From: Actinomortierella ambigua
Taxonomy: Eukaryota; Mortierellomycota; Mortierellomycetes; Mortierellales; Mortierellaceae
Direction: 5' to 3'
Length of the DNA stretch: 44,431 nucleotides
Assembly (NCBI GenBank): GCA_016098155.1
Contig: JAAAJB010000280.1
Coordinates: 1 to 44,431, forward strand
Shown: positions 24,178 to 36,644 of the stretch, in pieces
Numbering within the stretch: position 1 is the first letter of the stretch
How the letters are laid out: each line of letters begins with the position of its first letter
Position numbers and translations under genes: made by a program
The notes under the pieces: generated by a model
Seen by the model: the letters and a program-made list of their open reading frames with translations, nothing else
Told to the model about the DNA's origin: nothing
The model's database searches: none

Positions 24178-24971
24178 TCAGCAGTAATCCACACAATCCA
24201 TCCCCCGCTCAAATAGTAAAGAGTAATAATGTTTTATAGGAGAAGTATTCCTCCCAGATGCGCGTAAACTTTTTCGTTGGGCCGCACCCTTCCGTTGGGC
24301 GCTGCAGATGGCGAGCGAAAAATAAAAGAGAAGGTTATCGATGCTCATTCTTCTCAGTCTTCTGTCCTGTATTTCTTCCCAGGAGAGGAGAGAAAGAGAG
24401 GGGAAGGGAGGACAATGTTGCTTTCAGAGAGCACCATACCCAGTACACACACAGTACACCCAACTCTTGTACGAACAACAACGACAAACCACAACAAAGC
24501 AGCAGTAGAGTCCAACTGCCTCTCTTTTTCTCTTCTTTCTCTTTTCTCTCTTTCCTACGAGGTGACACATTCCCATCCTTGCCTTCTCTGACCCCCCCCC
24601 TCCCCTCCACAACAACTCCCCCCTCATTAGCTTACTTGCTTGCTTGACTGTTGTGAGAAATCCTGTTCCAACTAGAACTTTGATATTACTCTTCCCCCAC
24701 CTCCCCACTTCCCTGTCAACTCTTCCCCCTTGTAGTTACCGCAAGGGAAACTAGCCTTGAAGCTGATCAGCCAGCAGCATAGGTACGAGGAATCAATGAT
24801 GACCCTTTTTCATTCCATTGCCTCATTCCTCATTGCTTGCCAACTGAGCAACTTTCATTTTTTTTTTTTCGTTCCTGACTCCACTTCCTCCCCCCTTCCC
24901 CATCTTTTAATTTCTGACAGCAGCCGGCCGTTGAGGGAATTGTTATCAGTTGATAGCCAATCGAAACAAAC
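24178..24971. promoter_or_regulatory. Intergenic region with ThrE-gene promoter
   Basis: 794 bp. The left end should hold the acetyltransferase 3' UTR (AATAAA at 24321-24326). The right part is C/T-rich on plus (24518-24560, 24590-24630, 24845-24910) and leads into the next plus-strand gene. No coding frame is convincing. Confidence 0.45.
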
Positions 24972-27900
24972 ATGCCACCAAAAGCACCTCGGAAAAGGCC
25001 ACAGCTGACCATCGACACCTCGCGTCCAAGCTCACCCGTCGAGGAACAAAGGCCAGGTGTGGTGCCGCATCTAGTGGTGTCGGAGCAACAGGGTCCTTCA
25101 GGTACGTACTATCTCTACCACATTGTCTACCCCGCAAATAAAGATTAGCGGGGGGGGGGATTGACCCTGAACATGAAACCATTAAGAGAGAGAGAGAGAA
25201 CTTTGTTCAAGCTCCTACTATTTGACTTGGTGCAGTCCCCTCCCTCCGACTGTGGTTAAACCGCGCTCACTTGGAGAGAATGTCCTGCATGGCCGATTCC
25301 CCTGTCGTCGATCGTATTTTCTTTCTTATAGGCGTTCTCTTTCTCTCCCTGCCTATTGTCATTCGGCGCTAGCCTCAACAAGTGCTCGACGTGCAGACAG
25401 GTTGATCCAGGATGAGAATCAAAACCAACACCAGGAGGCTTCGATGCATCCTGACACACATGAACGCCTTATCGAGTATCACCAGCAACAACTGCAGCAG
25501 CTTCATCAGGCACTTTTAGCCTCACTTCCAGCCTCATCGCTCTCTTCTTCTTCTGCTTCGTCTGCAACTCGTCATCCCTCTTCTGGTCTACAACGTTCGG
25601 CATCGTCTGCAAATCTCGTGCCCCTTATTGGGCAACAACAACAACATCAACAACAACAATACCCTTCCATCGCCACAAGCACAAAGAATGAAAGCACCTA
25701 CGCTCACATATCGCCGCCAGCATCACTACCACTGCAGGCCACTCTACCATCTTACCCTTCATCATCCACCATGGTGGCTCCACAGGATCGAACACAACAG
25801 GCGAGTGCTCACTCGTCGTTGCAAGTAGGAGGTAGTGGCAGTGGTGTTGGTGGTGCTGCACCACCACCACCAAGGCGACTATCGCCACGAGAGCTGTTTG
25901 AAGGCGTTCCCACACCTCGACCACCGAGTGAGGGCCACGAGGGCTCGAGTCTACACCCCTTGGCCAGCTCCAGCCGGTCACCCACGACGACGGCGACGGC
26001 GACGACAACGACAACGACACAACCATCCAATAGTCTCACTGTTCCTCCAATAGGCGGCAGAGGATCGACCGGTAGTCATCGACCCGGTATGATCTCCATC
26101 GAAATCAACACGCCTTTGGGAACAAGGCGGCCAGTGAGCGAACTAGGTAAGAAAAGAACGTGTGAAAATAAAGAAAAAGGGCGAAATGTACACACACACA
26201 CATATAACACAGCACGGCTCAACATACTCTTGTACATTTGCTACTAGATGATCACATTGACCAAGCACCAACCCAATTCTCAGGGCGGTCGAATCGTCGT
26301 GGGTCTTCTAGCAGCTTGTTGGACATGGATGGCGAGAAATACACTGGCATCTCGATGAAGAGATCGTCTAGTCAACAACGTAGACAAGGCTCGGCTGCAG
26401 CAGCCAAGGCTCAGCCCACCAGCATTACCACCAGCACCTCCTCCACCACCCCCACAAATGGCCCTAGATCCGACGGAAACGGAGTTGCAGTCCTCGTTCC
26501 AGATGAGACGAGCCCTGATGAGACGGTGGGAGGTAGCGAGTTGGTCACGAGCCCGATCGACGAGAGGCAGCAAAGCGGCGTCGATGATGAGGACACTTTG
26601 GACTCTCCAGCCAAGAAGGGTCTACCCGAAACACCACCATCACCACCACCTCGGACATGGTTCAACTTTAAGCGCCTCCGTACAGGCATCATGGACCGCC
26701 TGTTCCGACGACATCGCTATAATTACGATGACGATGACTACGTCTACGACTACGACGAGGGTGACGACAACTATGACAGCAATGAAGGGAATAATAATAA
26801 TACACACCCCATGTCGCCGTCCAATGGAGTCCACGAGGAGGGCCACAGTAACAATAACAACAACAACAACAACAACAATGACGCTTATGACAATAGTCGC
26901 AATAACAACGGGATTGGAACACAACTACCCGACGGCATGCCCGACCCAGCACAAGCGCTCCGTCACATGGGGACCCTTCCAGGCCCGCAGCAGCACCAGC
27001 AGCTCTACGGCCGCCACTCGTCGGTGACAACCATGGCTGCCGACGTGCCCGACTATGAGGAGGTGGCGCGGGAGGCCGCGCGCAAGTTTACCGCGCCCAA
27101 CCACCCTGGGCGCCTTGGACCGATAGCAGCGGCCAATGGCGGTAACAACAATAATAACAATAACAACAACAGTAATAATAATAATAACAGCAGCAGCAAC
27201 AACAACAACAACAACAGCAGCGGAGGCATTCTGTCCAAGCTGTTGCGACTCCAGGCCTTGTCGCAAGCCTCCATCGCCGCTAGTAGTGGCGGTGTTGTTG
27301 GCTCGAAATCACGACGGGCGAATCATCGTCGGCATCAAGGTGGTCGTCGGCACCCCAATACGCGGCGGAATAGCCTGGCTAGGCCTTTGGCGCCTAGTGG
27401 TGGTGGTGGTGGTGGTGGTGGTAGCAATAGTAATGGTCGTACAACGACAACAACGACAACGACGGGGCCTGAGATCCTACCGGCGGGTTCGAGTCGGTAT
27501 CTAGTGTCGACCCCGAGCGCGAGCGCGCTCTCGCTCCCTGGACTGGCGTTGGCCGCCGCCACACCTTCTTCTTCGACGACGACGGGGAGGATGCAACCGT
27601 CGCTCACGGGTCATCTCGCCGGCGCCATGTTTACGCCTACGGCAGTAGGTGTATCATCATTATCATCGTCGTGGTCTGGGTCGAAGGCTGGTGCTGTGCC
27701 TGTAGCAGGCAGGACTGGATCGGCGACAGCGCCGACGAGCCCACGAGCAAGCACGGACGATGTGAGTGGATCGGCCACCATCACGACGAACAATGCTGCT
27801 ACCGCCAACGCTGCGACCATGGCGGCGTTGGTGGCGGCGACGGCCGTGCGGCCCACAGTCTTTAGCCAAGCCATCTCTGCGCCGACGACACCGACGCGGA

Positions 27901-29599
27901 CGACGGCCCCACCGCTCCATCCACTGCGTCTGGACCCGCGGTATTTCCTGCACTCCAACTCTGCACGGAGCAGTATCTCGATCGACTATGACGATGGCGC
28001 AGGATCGGTCTATTCGAGTGTCTCGCAGCAGCAGGACCCTCTGCTGGCCGCGGCCGCGTTCCGGCTGAGCCAGCATGCGCAGCTCACAGAGGCCGTGGCC
28101 GAGATCCTGTTGAAGCAAGACCTGTTGATCCGGTTGTGCAAGTCGCTGATCCGGTACGGGGCGCCGTCGCACCGGATCGAGCTCGCGATGGAGGCGATGT
28201 GCAAGACGCTGGGTGTGGACGGGTCGTTTGCGTTCCTGCCGGGGCTGATGATGATTTCGTTTGGTGATACGGACACCCATACGTCCGAGACCCATCTGAT
28301 CAAATGTGGGCAAGGGTTTGATCTGGGTCGCTTGGACAAAGTCAACAAGATTGCACGCGCGCTCGTCTATGGCCGGCACTCCCCCGCGCAGGCGCTCGAC
28401 AAGCTCAAGACCGTCAATGCCGAACGACCGCTGTACAACATCTGGAAGATCCTCGCCTCGTTCACCATCTCGAGCGGGCTCGTCGCGCCGCTGATCTTTC
28501 GAGGGAGCTGGTACGACATGGTCGCTGCTGGTGGGTTGGGGACGGTGGTCGGGTTGACGAGCATCCTGGCGAGTCGGTACTCGGTCTACTCCAACGTGTT
28601 TGAGGTCAGCACGAGCATCGTCATTGCCTTTGTGGCCAAGAGCCTGCGCGAGTACGTTTGTTTCACGGGCGTGGTCCTGAGCGCGATCGTCATGCTCCTG
28701 CCCGGTCTGTCCCTGACGACCGCGATCATGGAGCTGTCGTCGCGCTACATGATCTCGGGCTCCGTCCGCATGTTTTACTCGTTGATTTATTGTCTGTTTC
28801 TGGGCTTTGGCCTGTCCATCGGCGCTCAGCTCTGGGATGTCTTTACGGGCACGCCCCCGATCAACAACCCGGGTGATAGTGAGAGCGCCAAGGCCGCTGC
28901 CGCGGCCGCGGCCGGGTATTGTCATCCGGCTACGGAAGCCTGGAGGTGGGCCTTGTTCCCGCTGCTGGCCATTGCGTTTAATGTCCAGCTTCATGCGACC
29001 CCGCGCCAGTGGCCGGTCATGGTCATCTGTAGTGCGGTTGGGTTGGCCGTGAGCGAGGTCCTGGGCAAGTATTGGCCCTCGTCCCAGTACATCTCGGCGG
29101 CCGTCAGTGCGTTTGTCTCGGGCTTGCTCGGGAATATCTATGAGAGACTTACACACGAGCTAGGTAAAACGAAGTTTGTGATGTGACAAGTGATTTTGTC
29201 GAATCTTTGTCACAATTGCACAATGTACCATGGTAGACTTGTCATGGCTAACAAGATAACCCCTTCCCGCCCCCTTTTTCAATAGCATTCGTGCCTATCC
29301 TAGGTGCGATTCTGCTGATTGTGCCTGGTGGAATGGGTGTTCGGTCGTCACTGCTGCTTTTGGAGGCGTCAAGTGCAGGCCAAGGAACATCGTTTGCGCT
29401 TCAGATGATCCTAGTCGCCTTGGGCATTGCCGTAGGCCTGTTTGCTTCAACGCTGGTGGTGTTTCCACGTAAGTTGTCGTTCGTTCCTACTATCTGCATC
29501 TCATGTAAAATGCCCAGTTTCCCCTTTGTACTAATTCTGGCCCAATTACTGGTTTGTTTCATAGTGGGAAAGAAGCGGAATGTTCTTTTGACGTTTTAA
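24972..29599 (+). CDS. ThrE/Prm10-like (DUF1212) membrane protein with a long disordered N-terminus
   Basis: Multi-pass membrane protein of about 1345 residues. Exons: 24972-25101, 25373-26146, 26248-29163, 29286-29468, 29565-29599; every junction is phase 1 GT-AG. The first ~900 residues are Ser/Pro/Gln/Asn-rich with poly-Asn, poly-Thr and acidic Tyr-Asp runs and no domain I know. The ThrE fold starts near residue 925: LLIRLCKSLIRYGAPSHRIE, then GSFAFLPGLMMISFGD, followed by ten or so helices and the usual end FPLGKKRNVLLTF. Bacterial ThrE exports threonine/serine, and yeast Prm10 is a pheromone-regulated relative of unknown activity. Transport is therefore inference. The last exon is tiny (10 residues plus stop), but its match to the family end supports it. 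The start MPPKAPRKRP is followed by a basic stretch. Confidence 0.9.
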
Positions 29600-30625
29600 C
29601 CACACTTGTCCCTCCAAGGAACAGCAACAGGAAGGGGGGCATGCGTCGTGCAGCGTCTTTTACCGGTCTATTTTTCTTTTATCCATAAAAAAAAATGCAT
29701 GCTTGTCTACCCACCCCCCCTCAGGAGGGGGGAAGGGGGGGAAAGGGACAACACCTTTTCTTTCGTGCGAGAGAATGCTCTCATGTTTTTTTTTCTCTTG
29801 TGTGTCGGGGTATTCAAATGGGGCATTCACGCGCTTGACTTGAAATAGGGTTCGCCTTTTTTTTTTTTTTTCCTTGCCCAATCCCTTTCAAGCAGATCCT
29901 GTATCTGAGGGTGAAGAGTAAAGGGGATGAGGGGTCCCAAGGGAGGAAGGGAAGGGGGAAGGACGGAGGAAAGGGGTTCGACGCGTCAAGAAGAAAGGGC
30001 TTTGAAGAGGATGGAAAGATCAAATGAGGGATTGCGCCATGCCATATGTTGATTTGCTACGTGATAGTCTTGGCTCGCGAAAAAAAAAGAGTGACAGGTT
30101 GTTCAATTGAGGGCTTATTTTGGTATTGGTGTGTTCATCTAAACTGTACATTGAAGGCATTGCATTGTGTAGATTAGAAAAACATGGCCAAGAAGTGATA
30201 GCATAGATAGGATGGAGATGGAGAGTGAGAGAGTAAGAGAGAGAGTGCGAGTGAGAGGGAAGTGATCAGACAGGTAGAGTGCGGAGAGAGAGAGACCAAG
30301 AGAGATACCTTTCTGGATTGTTTGGGGCTGTTGCGGGAAATGATGCGCCCGCATTCTTTTTTTCCAAAGTATATGCGTGTGTATACATGTACAAAGGGCC
30401 TTTTTATTTCATGTCCAACAGTGTTGTTGGTGGTGGTGGTGGTTTGTTCATTTCTGAAAGAGTCGACCCTTTTTTTTTTCTTTTCAATGTATCTATATAC
30501 ATCTCCCTTTTTTTTTAACCTCTCTCTCTCTTTCTTTCTTTCTCTTCTCTCTTTCTCTCTTTTCACCCCTTCCCGCCCTTCTGCTGCGTACTGTATGTTA
30601 CTGGACGAACAGCAGCAGCATCATC

Positions 30626-30654
30626 CTGTCTGTCTGTCTGTCTGTCTGTCTGTC
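30626..30654. repeat. (CTGT)n microsatellite
   Basis: About seven perfect tetranucleotide units upstream of the VMP1 homologue. Confidence 0.9.
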
Positions 30655-30929
30655 CCTTTCCGACGCTTTGATTGCCACCACATACACATATACACATACT
30701 CCCCAATCCAACCACAACCACAAACAGGGTCGACCCACAACATACCATCCGGCACAACCATTGCAACAGTTTGAAACAACAACAACAAAGAACAACAGCA
30801 TCTGGCTGGTTGGCTGTTGTATGCTCCTTCTCCTCTGTTGTTTAGGATTCGAATCGATCTCTCCCTCTTCTTCCCCGCTACCACCACCACCACCGCCCTG
30901 GAGCTCGGCCCTGTTGAGTTCGTGTCTGT

Positions 30930-30933
<4 letters not shown>

Positions 30934-30990
<57 letters not shown>
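30934..30990. repeat. (CT)n microsatellite
   Basis: About 57 bp of perfect CT on the sense strand, 300 bp before the VMP1 start. It is the longest pyrimidine tract in the window. Confidence 0.95.
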
Positions 30991-30993
<3 letters not shown>

Positions 30994-31291
30994 CCATTCT
31001 TCGCTTCTCTCAGGATACATACAACCTTTTTTTTTTATATATTTCTGTTTCGAGCGGTTATACTCGTCCTCCCTTACTGACCTCTCCGCCCGCCTGTTCT
31101 CTCTCCCTCTTTCTCTCCCTCTCTCTCTCTCACTCATTCTCCAACAACTCGGCGAAAAACGTCCATCTCTCCCGCAGCAGCTCATTCATCCTCTCCAGTC
31201 ACCAACAGCAACCGAGTAGTACAAAGACGGAAAGAAGGTGACAGCAACACACCTACCCGCTCCTTGGCTGCCGCAACCCTTCCCGCCCACC

Positions 31292-33343
31292 ATGACCTTC
31301 TTTCAGAAGAACAACATGTTCACCCACTTGATTCAAAGGTAACTAACTGGAATAGGACAAAGGAAGGCCCTTTATTGTTTCACCAACCCAGCATTGAATG
31401 AATGGCGCAATGGCCCTAGGGTATTTGGAATCTCGATTGAAACTGATGGAGCTGTGTCATGCATGCATGCCTCCCCTCCCCTCTCTTTCCTTCCTTCCTT
31501 TCCACCTTTTTTTTTTCTGCACATAGTGATGTCAACTTTGAATCGATGGACACGGATGACCACGACTCTGATCTGTCGTCGACGGAATCGCAGTGCAGTG
31601 GCCGCATGGCCGATGCGTTGACACCGTCGTACACCGAATATTCGGTTGCCCAGCTTCGAGAGTTGCTGCGTCAACGTGGCCAATGGACGACGGGCAGTCG
31701 AAGTGCGCTGAAGAAGCGGTTAAAAACTCTGGATCGTCAGACAGCTGCTGCCAAGGCAAACAGTACTTCTAGTACAACAACAACAACAGCGGCAGCAGCA
31801 ACAACAACAACAACAACAGCAACTCTTCTGGAGAACAACAAGCACAGCAAGGAGCGCAGCGGTTCGATCATTATGGAAATGTCGTTGTCGGAGAAGGATC
31901 AGCAGTCCGTGTGCAGACCACGTCGTGCTCCCTCTAGATCGAACAGCTTCTCGGCCCACTTTTCAGGTAATTGCTGCACTCTCACTCCCACTCCCAGTCT
32001 CACACGCACACACTTTTCTCTCTCTCTCTCTCCTCTCTCTGTCTCTCTCTCTCTCTCAATGTGATCATGACTTGCTTTTTTTTCTTTTGGTGGCGTTGAG
32101 GGGTAGCTGGTGATCGGGTACTGATCCAGAGAGAGAGAGAAGAGAGAGAAGAGAGAGAAGAGAGAGAAGAGAGAGAGAGAAGAAGAAGAGACTGACTTAA
32201 CTCTCCATCGGGAATACCTTGACTCTAAAGAAAGAAGTTGTTTTGTTGGCTGACCAAAACCCGTGTTTGCATCGTATGATCACATACTTTCTTCATGAAA
32301 TTAGACTTTATCAAGCGTCGAAGGGATGCATTGGAGACACAGCGTCAGGAGATTTCGGTGTACACTTCGCCCTTGACAGTATTGTCGTACTTTGTGCTGT
32401 ATCTGCTGCACGAGTTTCGGATGGCGTTGCTTTGGATCGTCTCTCGGCAGTATCTCCTGGTCATCATGCCTGCCCTGGCAGGTCTGGTCTATATCCTCTA
32501 TCAGACGGATGGTGCGCATCAGCCAGTACGTATCATCTCTCTCTCTCACTCTCTCTCACTCTCATCCCGCTTGCTAGGTGGTTATGTGTCTGTCTGTGAT
32601 GTTGGTGTGGATTGGGTGCATAGGGGAGGGGAATCACCAGGTCAATTGCTCCGAAACGACCTGGTTTCTTAACATGGACCCCTTTTTTTCCCAAAAAAAA
32701 AACAAATAATAATGTATATATTTATAGTTGCTTAAGCATGCCGAGTCGGGCCTTATTTGGTACGGCTACTGGACATTGCTTGGGGTGGCATCGTCGATTG
32801 GACTCGGAACAGGATTGCATACGTTTGTTCTCTTCTTGGGACCTCATATTGCCGAGGTGACATTGAATGCTTATGCGTGCGGCAACACTGATTTCGATGT
32901 TCGCGGCGATCACCGGTTTGTTTGTCGAACACCCAGCGCCGACACTGCCACTGCCACTACTGCTGCCTCTACCGCAGCAGCATCCACATCAGCAACAGCC
33001 GCAGCAGTTATCGCCACAGGGGCAGGTCTGACCATCCTCAACATCTTCCGTGCCGTTCAATGGGAGAGTTTCTTTTGGGGTCTTGGCACGGCCTTGGGCG
33101 AGCTGCCGCCGTACTTTGTGGCCCGAGCGGCGGCGTTGTCGGGAGATCGGAATGAGGAGCTTGCCAAGATTGAAGAGTTGATCGAAAAGAACCCCGATCA
33201 GGTCACGTACAAGGAGCGGATCCTGTTGATGGTTCACGAAGGCATGAAGCGACTTGGCTTTTTTGGCATCTTTCTCTGTGCTTCGGTAAGGTCTAGCTGT
33301 TAGATATGCATGTCTACATGGTATTATTGTGTTGTGTGTTGCT

Positions 33344-33393
<50 letters not shown>

Positions 33394-34350
33394 GCGCCAA
33401 TGACTGATAGAGACCCATCTTGGCATGCTTTCCCTCGTCATTAGATTCCCAACCCACTTTTTGATCTGGCAGGCATCACCTGTGGACACTTTTTGATCCC
33501 ATTCTCGACCTTCTTTGGCGCGACGTTCCTTGGCAAGGCAGTTGTCAAGTCTTCGATCCAGGTATGAAGCTTTGGTGGCCCCGCAACCACAAACGATATA
33601 AGTCAAGTCAAAACAAAAAAGTGCAGCAATACTGACGAGGTTTATATTCTTTTGTTTTCTATTCTTTTCTATGATATGATACACACACTCTAGTCCACGG
33701 TGGTGATCCTCATGTTTTCTGCAGACACATTGGCAACATTCATGGCATGGCTGGAGGGTTCGATCCCATTGGCCCATGGGTACCTTGCGGACGGGATCAA
33801 GCACCAAAAGGGCGCGTTGGCCAACAAAGGTGGCGGTGGCGGTGGGCTGGAGAGCGATCAGCAGCATCAGCCCCATCAGCTAGAAGACTCGACGAGTCTA
33901 GTGGGACTCATCTGGAACACGATCATCTTTATCATGCTGTCGTATTTCTTCTTGTCCATTGTCGAGACCATGGCCCTGGCACAGATCAAGCGACGCCATG
34001 AACAAGAGTTGGTCGAGCTTGAGGGCAAGATCCGGAGTGGCGATGCCAAGACGCTGATGATTGCCGTGTCCGAGGAAATGAGTGCACAACAACAACTGCA
34101 GCAGCAGCAGCAACATCAGCAGGAACACCAGCACGAGCAACAAGAACAACAACAACAAGAACAACATCATCTTGCTACGACAATAGCATCGTCGACCTCA
34201 TTCTCCTCCTCCTCCTCTTCTTCTTCCTCCTTTGGCGGGCATAGCCGGAATGCGAGCCAAAACTCGAGCGGTGGATCGGGCACGGCCTTTTCTTTCCCGT
34301 CTTCTCCAACATCGACAGGGAGGACGAAAAAGGGGAAATCATCGCCCTAA
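31292..34350 (+). CDS. VMP1 homologue (VTT/DedA-type ER membrane protein) with an N-terminal SAP motif
   Basis: About 679 residues. Exons: 31292-31338, 31527-31966, 32305-32525, 32728-33285, 33445-33561, 33694-34350, all GT-AG. Residues from about 163 match animal VMP1, an ER phospholipid scramblase needed for autophagosome formation: [20 protein letters not shown], then [35 protein letters not shown] and a last helix near [15 protein letters not shown]1 breaks these at similar places. Before this core, exon 2 codes for a SAP-like helix pair at about 52-86 ([14 protein letters not shown]...ALKKRL) and Thr/Ser runs. SAP motifs usually bind nucleic acid, so this fusion is unexpected. An Ala/Thr insert lies after CRTPS, and the C-terminal tail is Q/E- then S-rich. 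An in-frame ATG at 32295 would give a 520-residue form lacking SAP. Confidence 0.9.
32128..32192. repeat. Purine repeat in VMP1 intron 2
   Basis: Imperfect copies of a 9-bp agagagaag unit. About 80 bp upstream in the same intron is a CT tract (32013-32058). Confidence 0.85.
33345..33390. repeat. (GA)n microsatellite in VMP1 intron 4
   Basis: About 45 bp of perfect dinucleotide repeat between exons 4 and 5. Confidence 0.95.
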
Positions 34351-35394
34351 CGCATTAAAAGCAGCAGACCATCTAATTTGTCCACCATCTGTTTTTTTTT
34401 GAATCTCCTCTTCTATTTGTACCTGTATTTGTAGCGAGTTTCATTTGTTGGACAGGCAGGGCAACAAATCACAAGAAAAAAAAATGGCGGGAAAAAAAAA
34501 AGAAAGTAAAAAGGAAAGCAAAGACCCCCCTCAGCCCTGCAGTCCCATCTGTTCAGGACTTGAAAAGAGAGAGAGAAGGAGAGAGAGAGGAGGGGAGGGG
34601 TAAAGTACCCCGGCAGAAATAGGCAAGTAGGCTCAAATGGTATGTTGTTGGAGTAGAGAGGAATCGATCAAGGGGGGGCTGGGGGTTGAGGAAAGAGAGA
34701 GACAGAAAGACAGAAAGACAGAAAGACAGAGAGACAGAGAGAGAGAGAGACCGAGAGACAGAGACAGAGAGAGTGAGAGTGAGAGCGAGAGAAGGGGGTA
34801 CCACCATCGTCAACGCTACGCCAGTGGTTTCTCTCCAAGGGGGGATTTTCCGAGGAGGAGGAAGACACAAAGGACAAGGAGGTTTGAAGCATGAGATGTG
34901 GTACCCACCAGTACACTCGTTGTAGTTACTTTCCGCCCACCCACACCAAAAGGTGGAGGAGACATGCACGCAACAGCAACAACAACAACATGCAACACAG
35001 ATGCAACCCGTTGGGCTGGAGAGGTGTGAGAGAGAGGCGAGGGCCAGTTTGTTCAGGTACATTGTTGTTGGACTGCGAGGGCAGCAGCAAGGGGTGAGTG
35101 GGGTAGGTGGGTGTAGTAGGGTGCGGGATAATCGTGTACCAGCCAGTGGGATGTGCATAGAGCACACTGGGTGGTTGGCAAGGTTTCTTGTAGGGAGAGT
35201 GAGAGGGCACATTCACACTTGCCAATGCACTCACACACACATACACACATTCACATACACATTCACACACATACTCACCTATACTCGCATACTCGCGTAC
35301 TTCGCATACAAACAGGTACACTCTCTCGACCTCTCTCTCTCTCTTATTCGCTTCTGCCTACTAAAGTTTAGTCAAAACTCGGCCAGTTAGTTAG

Positions 35395-35426
<32 letters not shown>

Positions 35427-36644
35427 GCTCTAACCAACAACCAACCTAGGTGCTCACACGCACACACTTTCTTTTTTGCAAAAGTCTTTTTTGTCTCTTT
35501 CTCTCTCTTTCTCTCTCTCTTTCCCTTTCCCTCTCGCCCTCAACATCTCCTTTCCTTTTCACATCCCATTTAATATATACTTTCATTCTCTTGCATGTCC
35601 CCTTCCCTTCCTTCCTCTCCTCTTTCATTTGATGACCTTGACCTCCTCCCCAACTAAAGAACCATTCTCTACTCGCCCTTTTGTTCATTTCTTTTCTTGC
35701 TCTGTGTACGTCTCTCATGCTCATTCATGTGTCCACCACTCTGTTCTCTGCTCAGCACTGCATGCTGGGCATAATCAGCTCTCTGTCTCTCTCTCTTTCT
35801 TGTTCTCTCTCTCTCTCTCTCCCCTTCCTCGCTTCTTCTTCAGCCATGAGGATGATAGGGGGGGGAGGGAGGGAGGGCCACATACACATGTACACACATA
35901 TACACACACACGCACACAACATATCTCTCTCGCTCTTTACTCTCTTGCTCGACCGACCCGTCCCTTACTGCTGCTGCTGCTGCTGTTTGTTGCTGTTGCC
36001 TGCCATCTGCACCCTTTTGGAGATCCATGAACCTCCTTTTTTTCATTCTCTTTCACTCTCACTCATTCATCAGCACCGTTCAATGTTACTGGAGGGGGCG
36101 GGGGAGTACAGCAGCAGCAGCAGCAAACAAGCCAGCGCCTTGTTTGCATCTCACCCTTTTCCCCTGTCAGTCACTCTTCTACTCAGTCTTACTCTTTTCT
36201 CTCTCTCTTTCTTTCGCCTTTTTTTTTCTCTCTCTTGCACTCTTTTTACTTTCTACGGCCGGCTCAACGGTTCAACGACTCATCCCCATTCATTATCCCC
36301 CCCTTCCCTTCCCTTCCCTTCCCTTCTCTCTCCCTCCTCAACGGACCTCCTAACTTGCTCAACTTGTCGCAGAATCGTATCTCACTCACCAATTGTACTT
36401 GAACCTGTCCTTCCCCACTCCCCCGCTCCCTTTTCCTCGCCCCTGCAACACAACTTCTTTCTTATTTGTCCTCTTTCTTGTGTGTCTCTCGTTCATTTTG
36501 ACTAACCTATCGCCATTCACTCTTGTAATACATACATCCTTAGGACGACTTTTTTGTGTTTTTCTTTTCTTCTTTAAAGCAACCTACCCTCCCCCTCACT
36601 TTTACACACACACACATACACACACTTTACCCTATTAGCCAACT
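34351..36644. promoter_or_regulatory. Intergenic region with Boi-like gene promoter
   Basis: 2.3 kb. The left part has homopolymer A runs, then a GACAGAAA-type purine repeat (about 34695-34790). From 35500 the plus strand is almost wholly C/T-rich up to the next start, with CA-type repeats at 35225-35290 and 35880-35920. No convincing coding frame. Confidence 0.5.
35395..35427. repeat. (TTG)n microsatellite
   Basis: Eleven perfect trinucleotide units, intergenic, upstream of the Boi-like gene. Confidence 0.9.

Larger units (their letters stand above)
29600..31291. promoter_or_regulatory. Intergenic region with VMP1-gene promoter
   Basis: 1.7 kb. The left third holds homopolymers and should contain the ThrE-gene 3' UTR. 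From about 30440 on, the plus strand becomes steadily C/T-rich, ending in microsatellites and a long CT tract some 300 bp before the VMP1 start. No convincing coding frame. Confidence 0.5.

Noticed and set aside
27663..29156. 497-codon minus-strand open frame
   Set aside because: Antisense to the ThrE domain exon; rich in Arg/Gln/Asp with no domain, as expected for a shadow frame.
32219..32599. Alternative plus frame across VMP1 exon 3
   Set aside because: Wrong frame: the other frame carries the VMP1 match and correct splice phases.
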